Positions 31,643 to 44,940 of a stretch of 64,000 nt of DNA are shown here, in pieces. Source of the DNA: Gigaspora rosea (Eukaryota > Glomeromycota > Glomeromycetes > Diversisporales > Gigasporaceae); NCBI GenBank assembly GCA_003550325.1, contig QKWP01000511.1, positions 64,081 to 128,080 of the forward strand, in the 5' to 3' direction. Position 1 is the stretch's first letter, and each line of letters opens with the position of its first letter. The notes below the pieces were generated by a model. The model ran no database searches. It saw only the letters and a program-made list of their open reading frames with translations, and was not told where the DNA came from. A program made the translations under genes and the position numbers.

Positions 31643-33600
31643 AGTTAAAAAGTTTATTATTGTTTTTAATTTAAAAATATAGGATGGGTTATAGTGATTT
31701 TTAAGTTTTTTTGTTTAAAATTAAAAAAGTAACTTATTTTTAGAGTAACATATTTTCAGAAATATTTTATTATAAGTCAGATAATATGTTAGCTTATTTT
31801 TAATAAATTTTTATATGTCATATGGTAAAAATGTTTAATGATATTAATAAAAATGCTTGCTTAGAGCTATTATGAAAATTTTTAAATTTTTTGTGACCTA
31901 TATACTAATAGCTTGGGTTTCTGGTTGGCTGGTCAAATTTTGCAAAATTCTGGAAACGGTTTGACTACATTTTTTGTCAGGTGAGTTTTTTTATTAGACA
32001 TTTATAAAAAAATTTTACATTTATATATATAATTTTTTTTTGAAAATAAAGCAAGTCGCTGGGTCATTTTTTATATTGTTTTATAAAACTGTTTAACCTT
32101 TTTTTTCTTTTTTTAAATAGTGATCTTTAAATAAACCTCAATACAAATCCCTTTATTGTACGATACATACGATCATTTTTTATAACTTTAATTATTTTTA
32201 GTAAATAAACAAAACTCATGTAAATTGTATTTTAAAAAAATTTTTTTTTATACATATAACATTATACATGTAAATTGTATTTTAAAAATTTATTTATATA
32301 TATATATATTTATTTATATAATTTATGTTTGTATAATAATAAAATAAAATTTTGATTTCATCACTTTTTGAACCAATAATGAAAAGTAATTGATTTTATT
32401 TTTTCTGATATGTATATTGGATACCGAAATTTACAAATTACAGAATAAAAATATAATTAATTATCAATATACTAGTAAAAATAATCTAGTCAAAACAAGT
32501 TAACCTAAACTCCGATTTCATCAAAGCAAATTAAACTTCAATTTCATTAAAACAAATTAAACTTTTATTCTTTGATTTTTTTAAAATATTAAACCAAATT
32601 AATTTTTGATTTCTTCGATTTTTTTTTTTTAACTTTTCTCCAAAATATATATCTGTTACTCTGATTCTATATAATAAAAATAAAACATGTGAATTCTGTA
32701 ATAGAAATTTAAAATAAACTTTCAAATTATTGAACAATTGATATTAAAAAATAAAATTATTGATGCTATTGCTCTTTGCTTTTTGCTTTGAAACTTATGT
32801 AAAAAGTGTAAAATAAAATATACTTTGTCCGATATGCGTATTGTACAATTGATATTAAAAATAAATTACTGATATTAATGCTCTTTGTTTTGAAACCTAT
32901 TGTTACGAGCTATATGCGAAAGTGGGCACAGTAATATGATGATCATTAAGTTGGGGCTTTGTAACGATTGATCTCAAGAACTATTGGATTATCATTTTGG
33001 GCTTAGAAATTGTTAGAAGAAGATTCTGTGTCTTCAAAGAGAAAACCATTTGGTAAAATAATAGCTTGTGAAAGCAAGATGAAAAAGAAGGCATTAATCA
33101 ATGAATTGTAAATCATTATTTAAGCCACTTACACTCCTTCTGATATAAAATAGTATAAAAGAGAGGTAATTTCACCATTACAAAGGGAAGGAATCCCTTG
33201 GATAAAAAAGAATAATCATTAATAAATAAACGATCATTGATAAATAAATTATAAATCACCATATGTGTAAAACGTATAAAAGTGTAAAATAAAATATTCT
33301 TTTTCCGATATGCATATTGCACAATTGATAATAAAAAATAAATTACCAATGTTGTTCTTTTTTCTGAAATATAAATATGCTAAAACGTTTTTGTAAGCTA
33401 TTTTTTCTCTTAACATTTTCTCTCTTAAAATTTTTTTTACTTCTTAATATTGTTTTTTTTGTATCTTTGTTAATATCATGTCTTGCTTCTTAACATAGAT
33501 ATTTTATTATTACTTACAAAAAAAAAAAAGGAATTATTAAAAACCTGCTTCTACTTTACAAACAAAAAGACATATGCGCAAAAAAGTAGCATGATTCTGT
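31643..33600. other. AT-rich DNA, no gene recognised
   Basis: Includes relics of AGCTTATTTT motifs (31730-31800) and one terminus of the AGGACC family at 31893-31925. At 32902 TGTTACGAGC is reminiscent of an LTR start but has no partner. Confidence 0.4.
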
Positions 33601-33603
33601 AGT

Positions 33604-36600
33604 ATGTGCAATAGTATAGAAAGAGATCCAAGAGTTAAGACAGACCATGAAGCACAAGAACAAGAACCTTCTACAGTAAAAGAAAAGCATGCTATATCAA
33701 ACTGTCAAGTTGGATATTGGCCAGAAGATATTGATAACAGCGAAGGGTCTTCAGATATGATGAATGCCATTTTTTTAATGGATCAGGTTATTGATTCAAC
33801 AGATAGTGAAAAGTCAGATAGTGAATCATATAATTTGATGCCTCTGCCACAGCCTGAAAATCTTCAATTCCTTTTCAGCTTCCCAAAGGCCTTCATAATG
33901 CAAAAATAGCATCCTTTTATTTTAGAAAAAATTTGGCAGCTTCTTCTGATGATAATGAAAATGAAAATGCAAATGATGACATGAAAAGTGATAAAACTGA
34001 TGAATCTGAACCTGAAGAAGAGAGCGAAAAAGAGAGTAAAAAAAAGAATTTAATAAGGTTTGATGCACCTGATTTAGATAATACCCCAGAGACCAATACC
34101 AGAATTGTTAATGAAGATTTATTAAAAATTGTATTGTGGGTTTTTTGTTTCCAACAAAAATATCAGCATTCTGATACAAGCATTCACACCCTGATTAAAT
34201 ATATCCAGCATTTGTTAACTCGTACTGATAAACAAAAATATTGTGGCCTTTCTACATCAATAAACATAGCAAAAAAAATGGCTGGTATATTAGATCATGC
34301 AACAAGATTTGCTGTATGTGAATCTTGCTGCAAATTATATAGTCCAAAAGATATTTCAACAAAAAAAGCAGAGCAAATACCAAAATACTTTGCTGTACTC
34401 ATGTGGAATTTCCAAACTATATAAATATTAGCAGACAAGTATTATAGATACAATATTTTCAAAAAAAGTCAGGGTGCAAGATGGAATAATCAGTAAGCCA
34501 ATATCAATTTATCCTGTGGTAAATCTTAAGCAATAGTCCCTAAAGCTATTCCAGCAATCAGGATTTGAAGAGGCATGCAGAAGATAGGCCTATCGACCTT
34601 CAAAACCCCAATTATCAGATATATATGATGGCAGGATATGTAAATCATTCTCTGATGATGAAGAGGAGTTATTTTTTTGTCCATAAACAGCTGATAGCCA
34701 TATAGAATTGATGATAAACTTGGACTAGTTTCAACTATTTGAGATGTCTCAATATAGTGTGGAGATTATAAATGCTATCATATGTAATCTTCCATATTAA
34801 AAAAGGGTTTGTTTTTTTTTACATTCGTTAATCAAATATAATATTAATTTAATATACATAAAAGGTTTAATCTTCCAATATTATAATATTATCTATCATA
34901 CCTGGGCCATCGGAACCAAAGCGGCATTAGTTAAACTATTATTTGGCACCTATTATCGATCAGCTTATAGAGCTCTGGGAAGGAATAGACCTATCGGCTA
35001 TGTTTGAGTTCCCATCTGATGAGAGAATCAAATGTGCAGTAATTTGTTGCTCCAATGACTTACCTGCAGCAAGGAAACTTTGCAGACATATTTCAGCTAA
35101 GGCTGCATATCATTGCTGCTATAAAAGAGCTAATTATGACATTTGGAACCAACCTTATTTTGGTGATATTTCCAATATGGAGTCCTGGTTTGTAGAACAT
35201 AACCACAACCTTATCCGAAATGATGCAATAAATTGGAAAAATTGCAAGATAGCTGAATAAAGAAAATAGCATCTTTCTGATACTCTTGTCAGATAGTCTG
35301 AAATCTATAGACATTCATACTTCAATTTCATTAGATTCCTGGTAGTGGACCCAATGCATTGCCTCTTCTTGGGAATAGCATAATGGACTGTAACTAGATT
35401 ATAGATTGAAGGTAAAGGTTAACTTCTCAAAATTTAAAAATTACATAGCAATTGGCAGATAAAATCAATGTGCCATCAGATATTGGTAGAATTCCTTGTA
35501 AAATCTCCACTAGTAAAGGATTTTCAAGGTTCACAGCAGACCAGTGGAAGACTTTTATCCTCATATATGCTACTACTATTTGTTGAAATCTATTATATGA
35601 TGCTAATAGGAAAATTCTTACTTATTTCGTCTAGGCTTGTAGCATATTGGTTTGTAGAATAATCGATAAAAGAGATTTAGAAGAAGCACACCAATGTCTG
35701 AAAGCAATGAAAAAAATTATCAAAGAAATCTATGGTCCTAAGAAGATTTCTCCAAACGTTTACCTATGCCTTCACATATCTGAATATGCATTAGATTATG
35801 GTCCTTTACATTCTTTCTGCTGTTTCAGTTTTGAACGATGAATGAATTACTAGGTAAATATAATTGAAAGATTAATAATTTGTTTAAAACAAAAGTTAAT
35901 AACAGGCAGTCGATATCTCTATCTTCTAAACAATATTAATTAAATTTTGTAAAAAGCTACAAAAATAGTACTAGAACTTATAAATATCATCCAATGAAAC
36001 AGACAAATTGACAGATTAATTAATAATGTAATAGTGCTAATTTATCCAAAGATTTGTCTATTTTGGCTACAAGAAAATTTTTTAGCAGTTTGGGTGATTA
36101 TAAAATGTCTAATAAAGATGCAATAAATTTTTTCTCTATGTCAAAATCAGTAGAGGAAGGAATTGGCACTGGTACTGGGGCCGATACATTTCCTGGAATC
36201 TTTCTTATACCAAAAAAAATGAATGCATACATCTCAAGAGACTTTATAGAGTTACTCTTCGAATATTATAATAATACTTATGACACCAATATATTTGTTC
36301 TGTCCAAAGATTTGAATTTAGATGGGTCGATAGTAGGGTGTGTGGCACAAAAGTCAAAGGCATGCCACCATGGCATGCCCATGGTGGCATGCCAATGGCA
36401 TGCCTGAACCCCAAATTGTCTATAGGCATGCCACTTATATAAGAAGAACCAAGTCATATGATGATCAACCAATCAAATTGTGAATTTTGAAAAATCATAT
36501 TTAACTCTAATACTACTTTACTAGTTATGTGTAGTATAAATTAATTTCTTAAGCCATACCATGGAGCATCTAAATTTAAAACCAGTTCTAACCAGAATTA

Positions 36601-37674
36601 GAAGCCAATTAGGTTCAGACCAGATCGGTAGCTTTGAGCCATGGCTTATATGGAATATAATTTTTTTAATTTTTTTTTAACCTGTACCATGGGATGGTTT
36701 AGTTCGAAGCCATGATTAGAAATTGATTAGGTCCAGACTGAACCTATCACTTTGAGCATTGTCTAAAGTTAAGGCTTATTTTCTTGAGCCTAATTAGCTT
36801 CAATTTATGGCTGAAGTACGAATAGTAAATGCATATACATTTACAAAGATATGCAAATGTAAAAAAAAAATTATAAAATATAATAATTAATTTGTTTATT
36901 TTATTTTAAAAATATATAGTTGTGCTTATTGTTTATTTATACTTAATTATAAGAATCGATTAATGAATAGAGCTATAATATTATTAAAAATTAATTGCAC
37001 ACACCCTTCAAAATAAATAGTTAATGTTCTAGATATAGAGTATTTCATATTAAAAGTATAAATAAAATTGATATAAGACAATAATCGACCAATCAAATTG
37101 GAACTTATCGGTCACGTGCTTCGGTAGCATGCCAGGGTGTCATTTTGGCACAAACTTTGGCAAATGGCATGCCATGTGGCATGCAAAATTTTTTAGCCGT
37201 GCCACACACCCTAGTCGATAGGCATATTATCTATAATAAACCAATATAGAAGAATACGAATAAGTGATGAAGTTTCAGTTCTACATTTTCTAAAAGATAT
37301 GAAAATTCATCAAGAATTCCTGAAAAATTTGCTGATAAAAATAAAGTAAATACGTATCTGGGCCAGGTTTAGCTCTTTTTTGAACATTATCTTGATCATT
37401 CAGAAGAATCAACAAAGCACAGCCTCGCCTATATTTGTAGTATAAAAAAATACAAAATGAGAATTTAAGGTGTTATCTTAGTATCGGCAAAAAAGACAAT
37501 AAGCTTTGTAACATGGAATTATGCCATAATGATTTTTATGATATAGATCGTGATTGCATAATTCCGGTACATAACATACTGGGAAGATTTGTAGCAGGAA
37601 CATTTACTGTTGGTTCAAAAAAGCATCAGGATTATATATCAGTAATCCCATTAAATAGAAAGTACAATATATAA
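33604..37674 (+). pseudogene. Transposase_21 (CACTA/EnSpm-type) transposase, decayed
   Basis: The reading passes through several frames. The N-terminal acidic region is 33604-33909 and 33933-34424 (SDKTDESEPEEESEKESKKK). A block near 34760 reads AIICNLPY. IIPGPSEPK, YLAPIIDQLIELWEGIDL and RIKCAVICCSNDLPAARKLC follow around 34890-35080. Next come FLVVDPMHCLFLGIA (about 35340), RIIDKRDLEEAHQCLKAMKK and HISEYALDYGPLHSF (35650-35830), and after the inserted element IIPVHNILGRFVAGTFTVGS (37560-37620) up to TAA at 37674. These blocks fit the Tnp2-like Transposase_21 family. A short intron may lie near 34797-34870. An 880-bp element interrupts it at 36334. Stops and frameshifts are numerous. No CACTA ends were located. 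Confidence 0.75.
36334..37213. mobile_element. 880-bp hAT-type element inserted in the transposase gene
   Basis: TAGGGTGTGTGGCAC at the left and its exact reverse complement at the right are flanked by GTCGATAG on both sides (36326-36333, 37214-37221). The subterminal parts are packed with GGCATGCC palindromes (36360-36410 and 37120-37185). The interior contains CCATGG-centred imperfect palindromes. No transposase frame. Confidence 0.85.
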
Positions 37675-39600
37675 TGCATATTGCATTGTATTACATGATA
37701 ATCTATTATTATCTATATATTAATCTATTGTATTACTACTGTATTTTTAATTTATTATAAATTATATAAATATACTATACATTATGTATATGTAAAAATC
37801 AGCTATCTGATATTTATATTATAACAAATAATTGCGTCATATATTTTTCTTTAATATTTGTTCAGTTCATTATGTTGTCACTATATTAGCATGTATATAT
37901 ACTCGATATTTTGGTGCTTGTATAAACTTGATAGAATGAGTTGCTTGCCGGAAAGCATGTATGTATCATATTTAATAATATAAACATTACTATCTTAGTA
38001 TAAACATTATGAGAAATGATAAAGTATATAAAGATTGCTCTTGCCCTTAGTTCACAATCTAATATATATTATATGAAATCATCTAAAATTAAAGACTACA
38101 TACATATACATTCTCTTATATAATAATTGCTTAAAGCCGTAAAATACTAATTCTTTATTTGTATGTTATTAACTGAAGAATCTTTAACTAAGAGAATCAT
38201 CTGAATATCTGGATGATAAAAATTTCTATTTACGCTCATGATCTTAACATTTCGAGTCTAATTTATTATATCGATATCGATGTATACAAATATCAGATAG
38301 CCGGTATTTTTAGAAAAATAGCAGAAACCTCACAGATCTATCACTGATATTATAATGCACTTTCATTCAACATAAGCTAGCCATGTTAGCCGATATTAGC
38401 CGATATCTGATCAAAATTTTCCCGATATAATAACCAAAATATCATCTAAGTTTTTTTAAAATATTGGCCTTTTTGATATTTATCTAAAATCTTCTTATAA
38501 AAAATCAAAATATCAAACAAATTTTGGCAACATATCAACCAGTTGTTTAGTTTAACAATATTTTGTTAAACTATCGTTATGTAATATAGAAATATCAGAT
38601 AGCAGATAGTTTGTCTGATATTTTCATGTTCAATCTGTGTATATTATTATAATATATTTAGTTAAATAAAAAAATAAACATATAGTATATTAAAAAAATA
38701 TGTAGAAGAATTTTTATTTTATTCAAAAATATATTTATAAATATTTAGTGTACTAGTATATTTTTTTGTAGAATATTACCCTTATTTCTTTTTTTTTGTA
38801 TTTAATATATATTGTTTGTCTTTTTTAACTGTATATATGTTTTTTTGAATATTGATTTACATAGTTGATAATAGTTTTTTCGTTATGGCTTTAACATGTT
38901 TATCTTTAAATTTTCAAAGAACTTTGTTTCATTAGAGATGTTTATATAATATAAATCACAAGTATTTGAAGAATTTTGCTTTAATCCATATATAAAATGT
39001 ATTATTTTGTTAAAATTTTTATAATTATCTTAACTTTTTTCTAATATTTTTTTAAAAAAGTATGAAGATATTCAACAATTACTAAAGTTATGAATTTTCA
39101 AAGAATTCTGTATATATCTTTAGTAGTTTTTTAGAACCCTGAAATATATATAGATAGGTTATATATTTGTTTGCTTATTTTTGGTATTTTTTATATAGAT
39201 CTTTTTAATTTATAGAAATTTTTTTGTTTATTTTTGAAGAATTTTCTATAGATCTTTCTATTTTTGGAGTTATCTAAAGCAGAAACAAATCCTGTGATCA
39301 ACTGCTAATCAAATTATAGAATTTTGATGATCTTTGGTGAAGCAAAATGAAAGAGAAACAAAAACCTTGAAAAATACAAAAAACGTCAGTCTAAACCTAA
39401 CTCGATATGTTAATCAAAAATGTTAGGAAGGCAATTTGCTTATATATTTATCCAAAACCTAATCTAATTCTAATATAAAACAACCCTAACCTAAAGTTAA
39501 TTAAAAAAATTATTAAATAAGATAATAGGCCCTATTCCTAGAAATACTCCTATTGCTAGAAATTTTTTATTTTTTGTCACAATAAACTATAAAACACAAA
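37675..39600. other. AT-rich DNA, no gene recognised
   Basis: At 38280-38610 the motif AAATATCAGATAGC recurs near both ends of a stretch with TAGCCGATATTAGCCGATAT, possibly a decayed palindromic element. The rest is featureless. Confidence 0.35.
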
Positions 39601-39710
39601 TTTTTCAAACAAATCATGTGAATACAAATAGAGGGTTTCTATTACCACTATGGTATTTTGCTATTTTTACTATAGTAATACAAGATTTTTTATTTTTAGA
39701 ATTCAAAATA

Positions 39711-39825
39711 ATATATGCACTTATATTACACAAAGTCCGGTACATTGTTTTTGCAAAAATAATTTTTGGTTATACCCTGCTAATGTTGTATAATGTTATA
39801 CAGATCTTATTTTGGTAAGTTAACC
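39711..39825 (+). repeat. Dispersed repeat with a direct copy at 43607-43715
   Basis: The two segments share GCAAAAATAATTTTTGGTT and flanking sequence from ATATGCA.. to TTTTGGTAA.., about 75 percent identical by eye. They bracket the nested hAT-type insertion at 39870-43480 at a distance of 3.9 kb. An inverted relative of 39640-39685 (CTATGGTATTTTGCTATTT) lies at 44535-44575. Confidence 0.55.
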
Positions 39826-40369
39826 CTGGTTCAGCTAGCATTAAGCTTAATGCTAGTGGGTACTATTATTAGTGTTCCGCACAGATCGAATTGGACAGAT
39901 ATTTTTAAAGATCCAGGTCCGATCCGAAAAATCGAATCGGATCCATGTTCAGATCCGGATTCGACTCTAAAGATCCGGATTCAGATCCGGATCTGATATA
40001 GTTACACAACTGACAATATATAATTGGTTGACATTATGTGTAATTACCTCTGGTCATCCAGCAAATGATAGTACTTTTTGAGAATGTAATGTTAATTATT
40101 ATTATAGAGTTAAATCGTTGAGTAAGCAGTTGTAATCATAGTTTAGGTTTATTTTAGTAGCAGATCTATATATTATAAATGAGTAGTATTGTGCTCATTA
40201 TTATATAAACTAAGGGTTATAGCGGATATCTAGTAGTATTTGAGGAAAATTAAAATAAAATAGAATTACAATTTGAATATGAAATTAAATGTAAAGCTTC
40301 ACTGATAATAACAAGGTCTACAATAATTGCAAAATTTAAGACTTGTAACTTATATAAATTAGCCAATCA

Positions 40370-43238
40370 AGGACCTCGGACATCTCTGATATATGTTATA
40401 TTTTTTTTTTAGCAAATTGATTCAAATTTGATCGAAGGTCCAAATTTAAATTTTAGCAAATTGAAGTTAATTTTAAAAAGGGTCATAATTGAATATTTTG
40501 GCGAATTTCTAAGATTTTACACATGTTATATTTTATTTTTAGCAATTTACCCACATTTTGCAAGAATTATTATAACAAGTTAAGTCATGCTATAATGATC
40601 GATCCAGATATAACAAGTCATTAATAGCTATATAGAGCAAATTTATAATTAATTATAATTGAAAATAAGTAAATATAGTTGTAGTATGTAATCAGGCTTT
40701 AGTATCAATAGCAACTTGCATATGTATGATGATCATTAATCGTGATTGTATGTCGATAAACAAATCATTATGTAATGCAATTGCGCGTGTTATCATTAAG
40801 CAAATTAGTTAGTAATTCATATAATAATTGTAATAGTTATTATGTAGTTAGTATCTTCTCTAAAATTTTCAAAAAATATAAAATTAAATATACTAGCATC
40901 ATGTATTTTAATATGCTGAATAAGTTTTTTAGAGCACAAAGTTAGAATTAATTTGTAAAATTTTGAAATCATAATATTTTTAAAAATTTTTTTATTTGAA
41001 TTCTATAGATTTGTAAAATTAAAATAAAAAAATTTTATTAAATTTGGTCAAAAACTCATGGAGATATCTTTGATGAAAGTTCTTGTAAGCAATTTCAATG
41101 CAGTTTCTTTGTAATATGTTTTTTTGCTTTTTCAAAATAACCCACTGTTTGGCGATGATTTACAAAAAATTTTACTATGCTAACTAAAAATAATTTTATA
41201 ACAAGACTTTGTAGCACATAACATTGACTAATAGAATCTCAAATTTCATGAAAAAATATTAAAAACTGTGAAGATATTAACTTTTTGTAAATTTGGATGC
41301 ATACGTTTTTGTAAATTTGGATGCATACATTTTTGTAAATTTGGATGCATACGTTTTTGCAAGTTTTTCCTCAAACTTCAAATGCTTCCAAAGCACTTTC
41401 TCAAAATAAAACCTCAAAATATGACTTAGTAAGTTGATAGAATAGGTATTCGAGAGTCTTTAATTAAAATTTCATCAAAAACAGATTAATATTGATGAAG
41501 TTATGATAATTTTTCAATTTGCATCCAGATTCAGAATTTTCTAAAATTTTCAATTTTGATGAAAACAGAAAAATAATTATTACAGGCTAGATTTTTACAA
41601 GTCAAATGAAACAAATTACTGCACACTAATATAATCAATAGAAAATAGGCTAAAATTTTGCTTTCTAAAATTTCAAGTTATTTGGTTAAATATTTATTCC
41701 ATTATAGCTTTTTTCATTTGGCACAGCTTCTTTATAATATACTTTATAGAAATAAAAGAATTTTTCATCAAAGATATCTCTACAAGTTCTTGACCAAATT
41801 TGATGAAAATTTTTTATTAGAATTTTATAGATCCATAAAATTCAAATAAAAAAATTTTCATCGAATTTGATCAGGTGGTTGCATTGATATTTTTGATCAA
41901 ATCGTAGAGAATTTCAAAACGCATATCATATGACAGATACATTTATCAAGGATATCTCTGCAACTACCTAAACAAATTTGATGAAATTTTTTTACTAATT
42001 CTATGGATCATAAAATTTAAATTAAAAAATTTTTAACAAATTTGATCAAGTGATTGCAAAGATATTTTTGATCAAATTTTGTCAAAAATTTAAACGTATC
42101 TGTTATATGATATACGTTTTGAAATTCTCTAAAACTTTGATCAAAAATATCTCTGCAACCACCTAATCAAATCTGATGAAAATTTTTTATTTGACTTCTA
42201 TGAATCCATACAATTTAAATAAAAAATTTTCATCAAATTTGATCATGTGGTTGCAGAGATATCTTTGATCAAAGTTTTAGAGAATTTCAAAACGTATATA
42301 AAATGACAAATACGTTTAAATTTTTGACAAAACTTTGATCAAGGATATCTTTGCAACCACTTGATCAAATTTGATGAAAATTTTTTTTATTTAAATTTTA
42401 TGGAACCGTAGAATAAGTAAAAAATTTTTTATTAAATTTGATCAGGTGGTTGCAGAGATATCCTTGATCAAAATTTTGTCAACAAATTTAAACTATTTGT
42501 CATGTGATATGTGTTTTGAAATTCTCTAAAACTTTGATCAAGATATCTCTGCAACCACCTGATTATATATGAGGACAAAAGCATTTCGGGTTCTAAAACC
42601 CAAAATTAAAATTTGAAGATGAAATTGTTTTTAACCTATTTTACTTAAAAGACGAAATTATTTGATGTTTTTTTTGAATAGATGAAATTATAAAGAATAT
42701 ATCTATATAAATTTATTTGCATAAAAAATTTTAATTTTCTCTAATGAAGACGAAATAGGCCTTTTTCAAAAATCAATTTCAGTGGCATCACTACACCTAA
42801 TTAAATTTGATGAAAATTTTTTTATTTGAATTGTATAGATTCATAGAATTCAAATAAAAAAATTTTTATCGAATTTGATCAGATGGTTGCTAAGATACCT
42901 TCACTCAAAGTTTTAGAAAACTTTGGTGCAGCTTGTTTTTGATGGAAGTTTTGATTTTTTCTAAAACTTCAGCGAAGGTATCCTAGCAACTATCTAATCA
43001 AATTCAATGAAAATTTTTTTATTTGAATTTTATGGATCCATAAAATTCAAATAAAAAAAAATTTGCTCTATATTTTTTTACCCAATACTAGATGTTATAA
43101 TTAAGTTTTTAGCAAATTACTATAAAATTTATATGTAATAATCCAACTTTAAGCAAATTTACTTGATTTTAGAGGTAGCAAAAACTTCTAAATTCATGTA
43201 GATCAGTTATGACCTATATGAGAGATGTCCGGGGTCCT
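40370..43238. mobile_element. 2.9-kb AGGACC-family element nested in the previous one
   Basis: AGGACCTCGGACATCTC at the left and GAGATGTCCGGGGTCCT at the right are flanked by exact copies of GCCAATCA (40362-40369, 43239-43246). The interior carries the hairpin array at 41.0-43.1 kb and no transposase. It is the long member of the family represented by the 297-bp MITE at 20595. Confidence 0.85.
41000..43070. repeat. Array of about six hairpin-containing units of roughly 200 bp
   Basis: Each unit has a palindrome (ATTTGAATTCTATGGATCCA against ATAGAATTCAAATAAAAAAA) plus a conserved linker resembling GTGGTTGCAGAGATATCTTT followed by GATCAAA. Units are clear at about 41760-41900, 41940-42100, 42130-42290, 42340-42470, 42790-42900 and 42970-43060, with orientation alternating through the palindromes. 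A separate 24-bp unit (TTTTTGTAAATTTGGATGCA..) repeats three times at 41282-41357. Confidence 0.75.
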
Positions 43239-43762
43239 GCCAATCATACGAATATCATCCTATCAGAAATCACCTAAGTGACTTTCTCAATCACTAAATT
43301 AACCAATCAGAGTCTACTAAATACATCCAATCAACATGAACGGATCCAACAGTTCTTTTGGATCAGATCCTCAATATGAATTCGAATATTGGCAGTTTCT
43401 ATAAATTATGGATCTGGATCCGATCTGACTACCGGATCTGAATCGAATCTGGATCTTCAGATTGGATCTGCGGAACACTAACTATCATAATAATCCCTGG
43501 CAGTGTTAGACATAATTCCGGTCTACCCTAACCCTAAATCTAGAAACCCTAAAAACTAAGTGTTCAAAGCAATATCCAATTATAGTATATATACTAGTTA
43601 CACAACATATGCATGCATATTACACAAAAGCCCAGTGCATTGTTTTCGCAAAAATAATTTTTGGTTGCAGCCGCTAATATCATGTATATTACACTAGTTT
43701 TGTTTTGGTAACCTAAATCAAGTTGGGTCAATTAAAGATAATTAAAATTATAATATACAATA

Positions 43763-44504
43763 CCGTATGTTGCCGAAAATAAGCTACCTTTTTTTGCTGA
43801 TTTTTAACAAAAAAAACTGTGGGTAGCTTATTTTTGGGTTATTTACTATTTTAAGTAATTTAAAGCACAACAAAGTGGTAGTTTATTTTCAAACACAAAC
43901 TCTAACAAGTAAAATAAATAAATAAATATGCTGTAGACAATAAATAAATAGGCAATAAATAAATATGTTATAAACAATAAATAAACATGCAAAAAAAAAT
44001 TGGAGGTAGTTTATAAAACGATCGATTATAATCGCTATATAATAAAGTCTAAATTTTACAGCAAATTGAACAAAGTCGTATAAGTAACCTTTTCAGCAAA
44101 TCAAAATACGCATACCCTAAAAATTTCATAAAAATCAGAAAACTATTTATTATTTGACTTTTAATTTTTACGTTCAACAGTTTTTTTTTTAAAAAAAAAA
44201 AACAGTTGAAAGTAAAAATTAAAAATCAAATAATAAAAAGTTCTCCAAATTTTATGAAATTTTTAGGGTATGCATATTTTGATTTGCTGAACAAGGTTAC
44301 TATGTGACTTTGATTGATTTACTTAGTAAAATTTAGACTTTACTATGTAGCAACGTTTATCGATCGTGGGGGTAGCTTATTTTCGGAACTAAAAATTTTG
44401 TTAAATATCTTTTGGTGCGACAAAGGGTGGCTTATTTTCAGGCCAAAGGCATTTTGATGTTTTTGGATCAAAACTGGGGGTAGCTTATTTTTAACAATAT
44501 ACGG
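43763..44504. mobile_element. 742-bp foldback element of the AAAATAAGCTACC family (copy B)
   Basis: Ends CCGTATGTTGCCGAAAATAA and the reverse complement of CCGTATATTGTTAAAAATAA are each flanked by TA (43761-43762, 44505-44506). The inner part (about 44036-44350) is a long palindrome centred on TTTTTTTTTAAAAAAAAAAA near 44185. AAAATAAGCTACC motifs occur several times at each end. It preserves the empty site for the insertion found in copy C. Confidence 0.8.
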
Positions 44505-44596
44505 TATTATATTAAAATCTAAAAATAGAAACTTTTCATATAACCATAGTGGAAATAGCAAAATACTATGGTAAAAATAGGCATTCTCTACAAATA

Positions 44597-44938
44597 TGGG
44601 GTGTCTTCAATTAAAAGGGCCCATTTTTACATTTTTTTGAAAAATGAGTTTTCGTTAAATTCATATAAATTTTGACATGATTGACTTTTTTTAATTATAA
44701 ATGAAAGTCGAATTACATAATAAAAAATCAAGATAATGTAAAAAGAAAAATTACATGAGGCTGCATAGAGCCAACACGTCACGAGTTTACCCGATAGTCA
44801 CCTGCCGTCTTTAACCAATCAATATCGTGAAATTTGATTGATCCCGGATCAGTCCGAAAATCAAAACAAATAATTAAACTCAAATATCTCAAAATAAAAT
44901 ATATGTAAAAATGGGCCCTTTTAATTGAAGACACTCCA
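44597..44938. mobile_element. 342-bp TA-flanked MITE
   Basis: TGGGGTGTCTTCAATTAAAA, continuing with AGGGCCCATTTTTACAT, is mirrored at the right end with one difference near the tip. TA lies on each side (44595-44596, 44939-44940). No ORF. The two arms are nearly identical over about 37 bp, so it is not ancient. Confidence 0.8.
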
Positions 44939-44940
44939 TA

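Larger units (their letters stand above)
39870..43480. mobile_element. 3.6-kb hAT-type nonautonomous element
   Basis: TAGTGTTCCGCACAGATC at the left faces GATCTGCGGAACACTA at the right. The flanks are ACTATTAT (39862-39869) and ACTATCAT (43481-43488), an 8-bp duplication with one mismatch. Both subterminal regions hold clusters of GATCCGGATC-type palindromes (39905-39995, 43320-43470). Most of the length is a second element inserted within it. No coding frame. Confidence 0.75.

Noticed and set aside
34943-35260. Intact small protein gene
   Set aside because: It is a conserved block of the larger Transposase_21 pseudogene, not a gene by itself.
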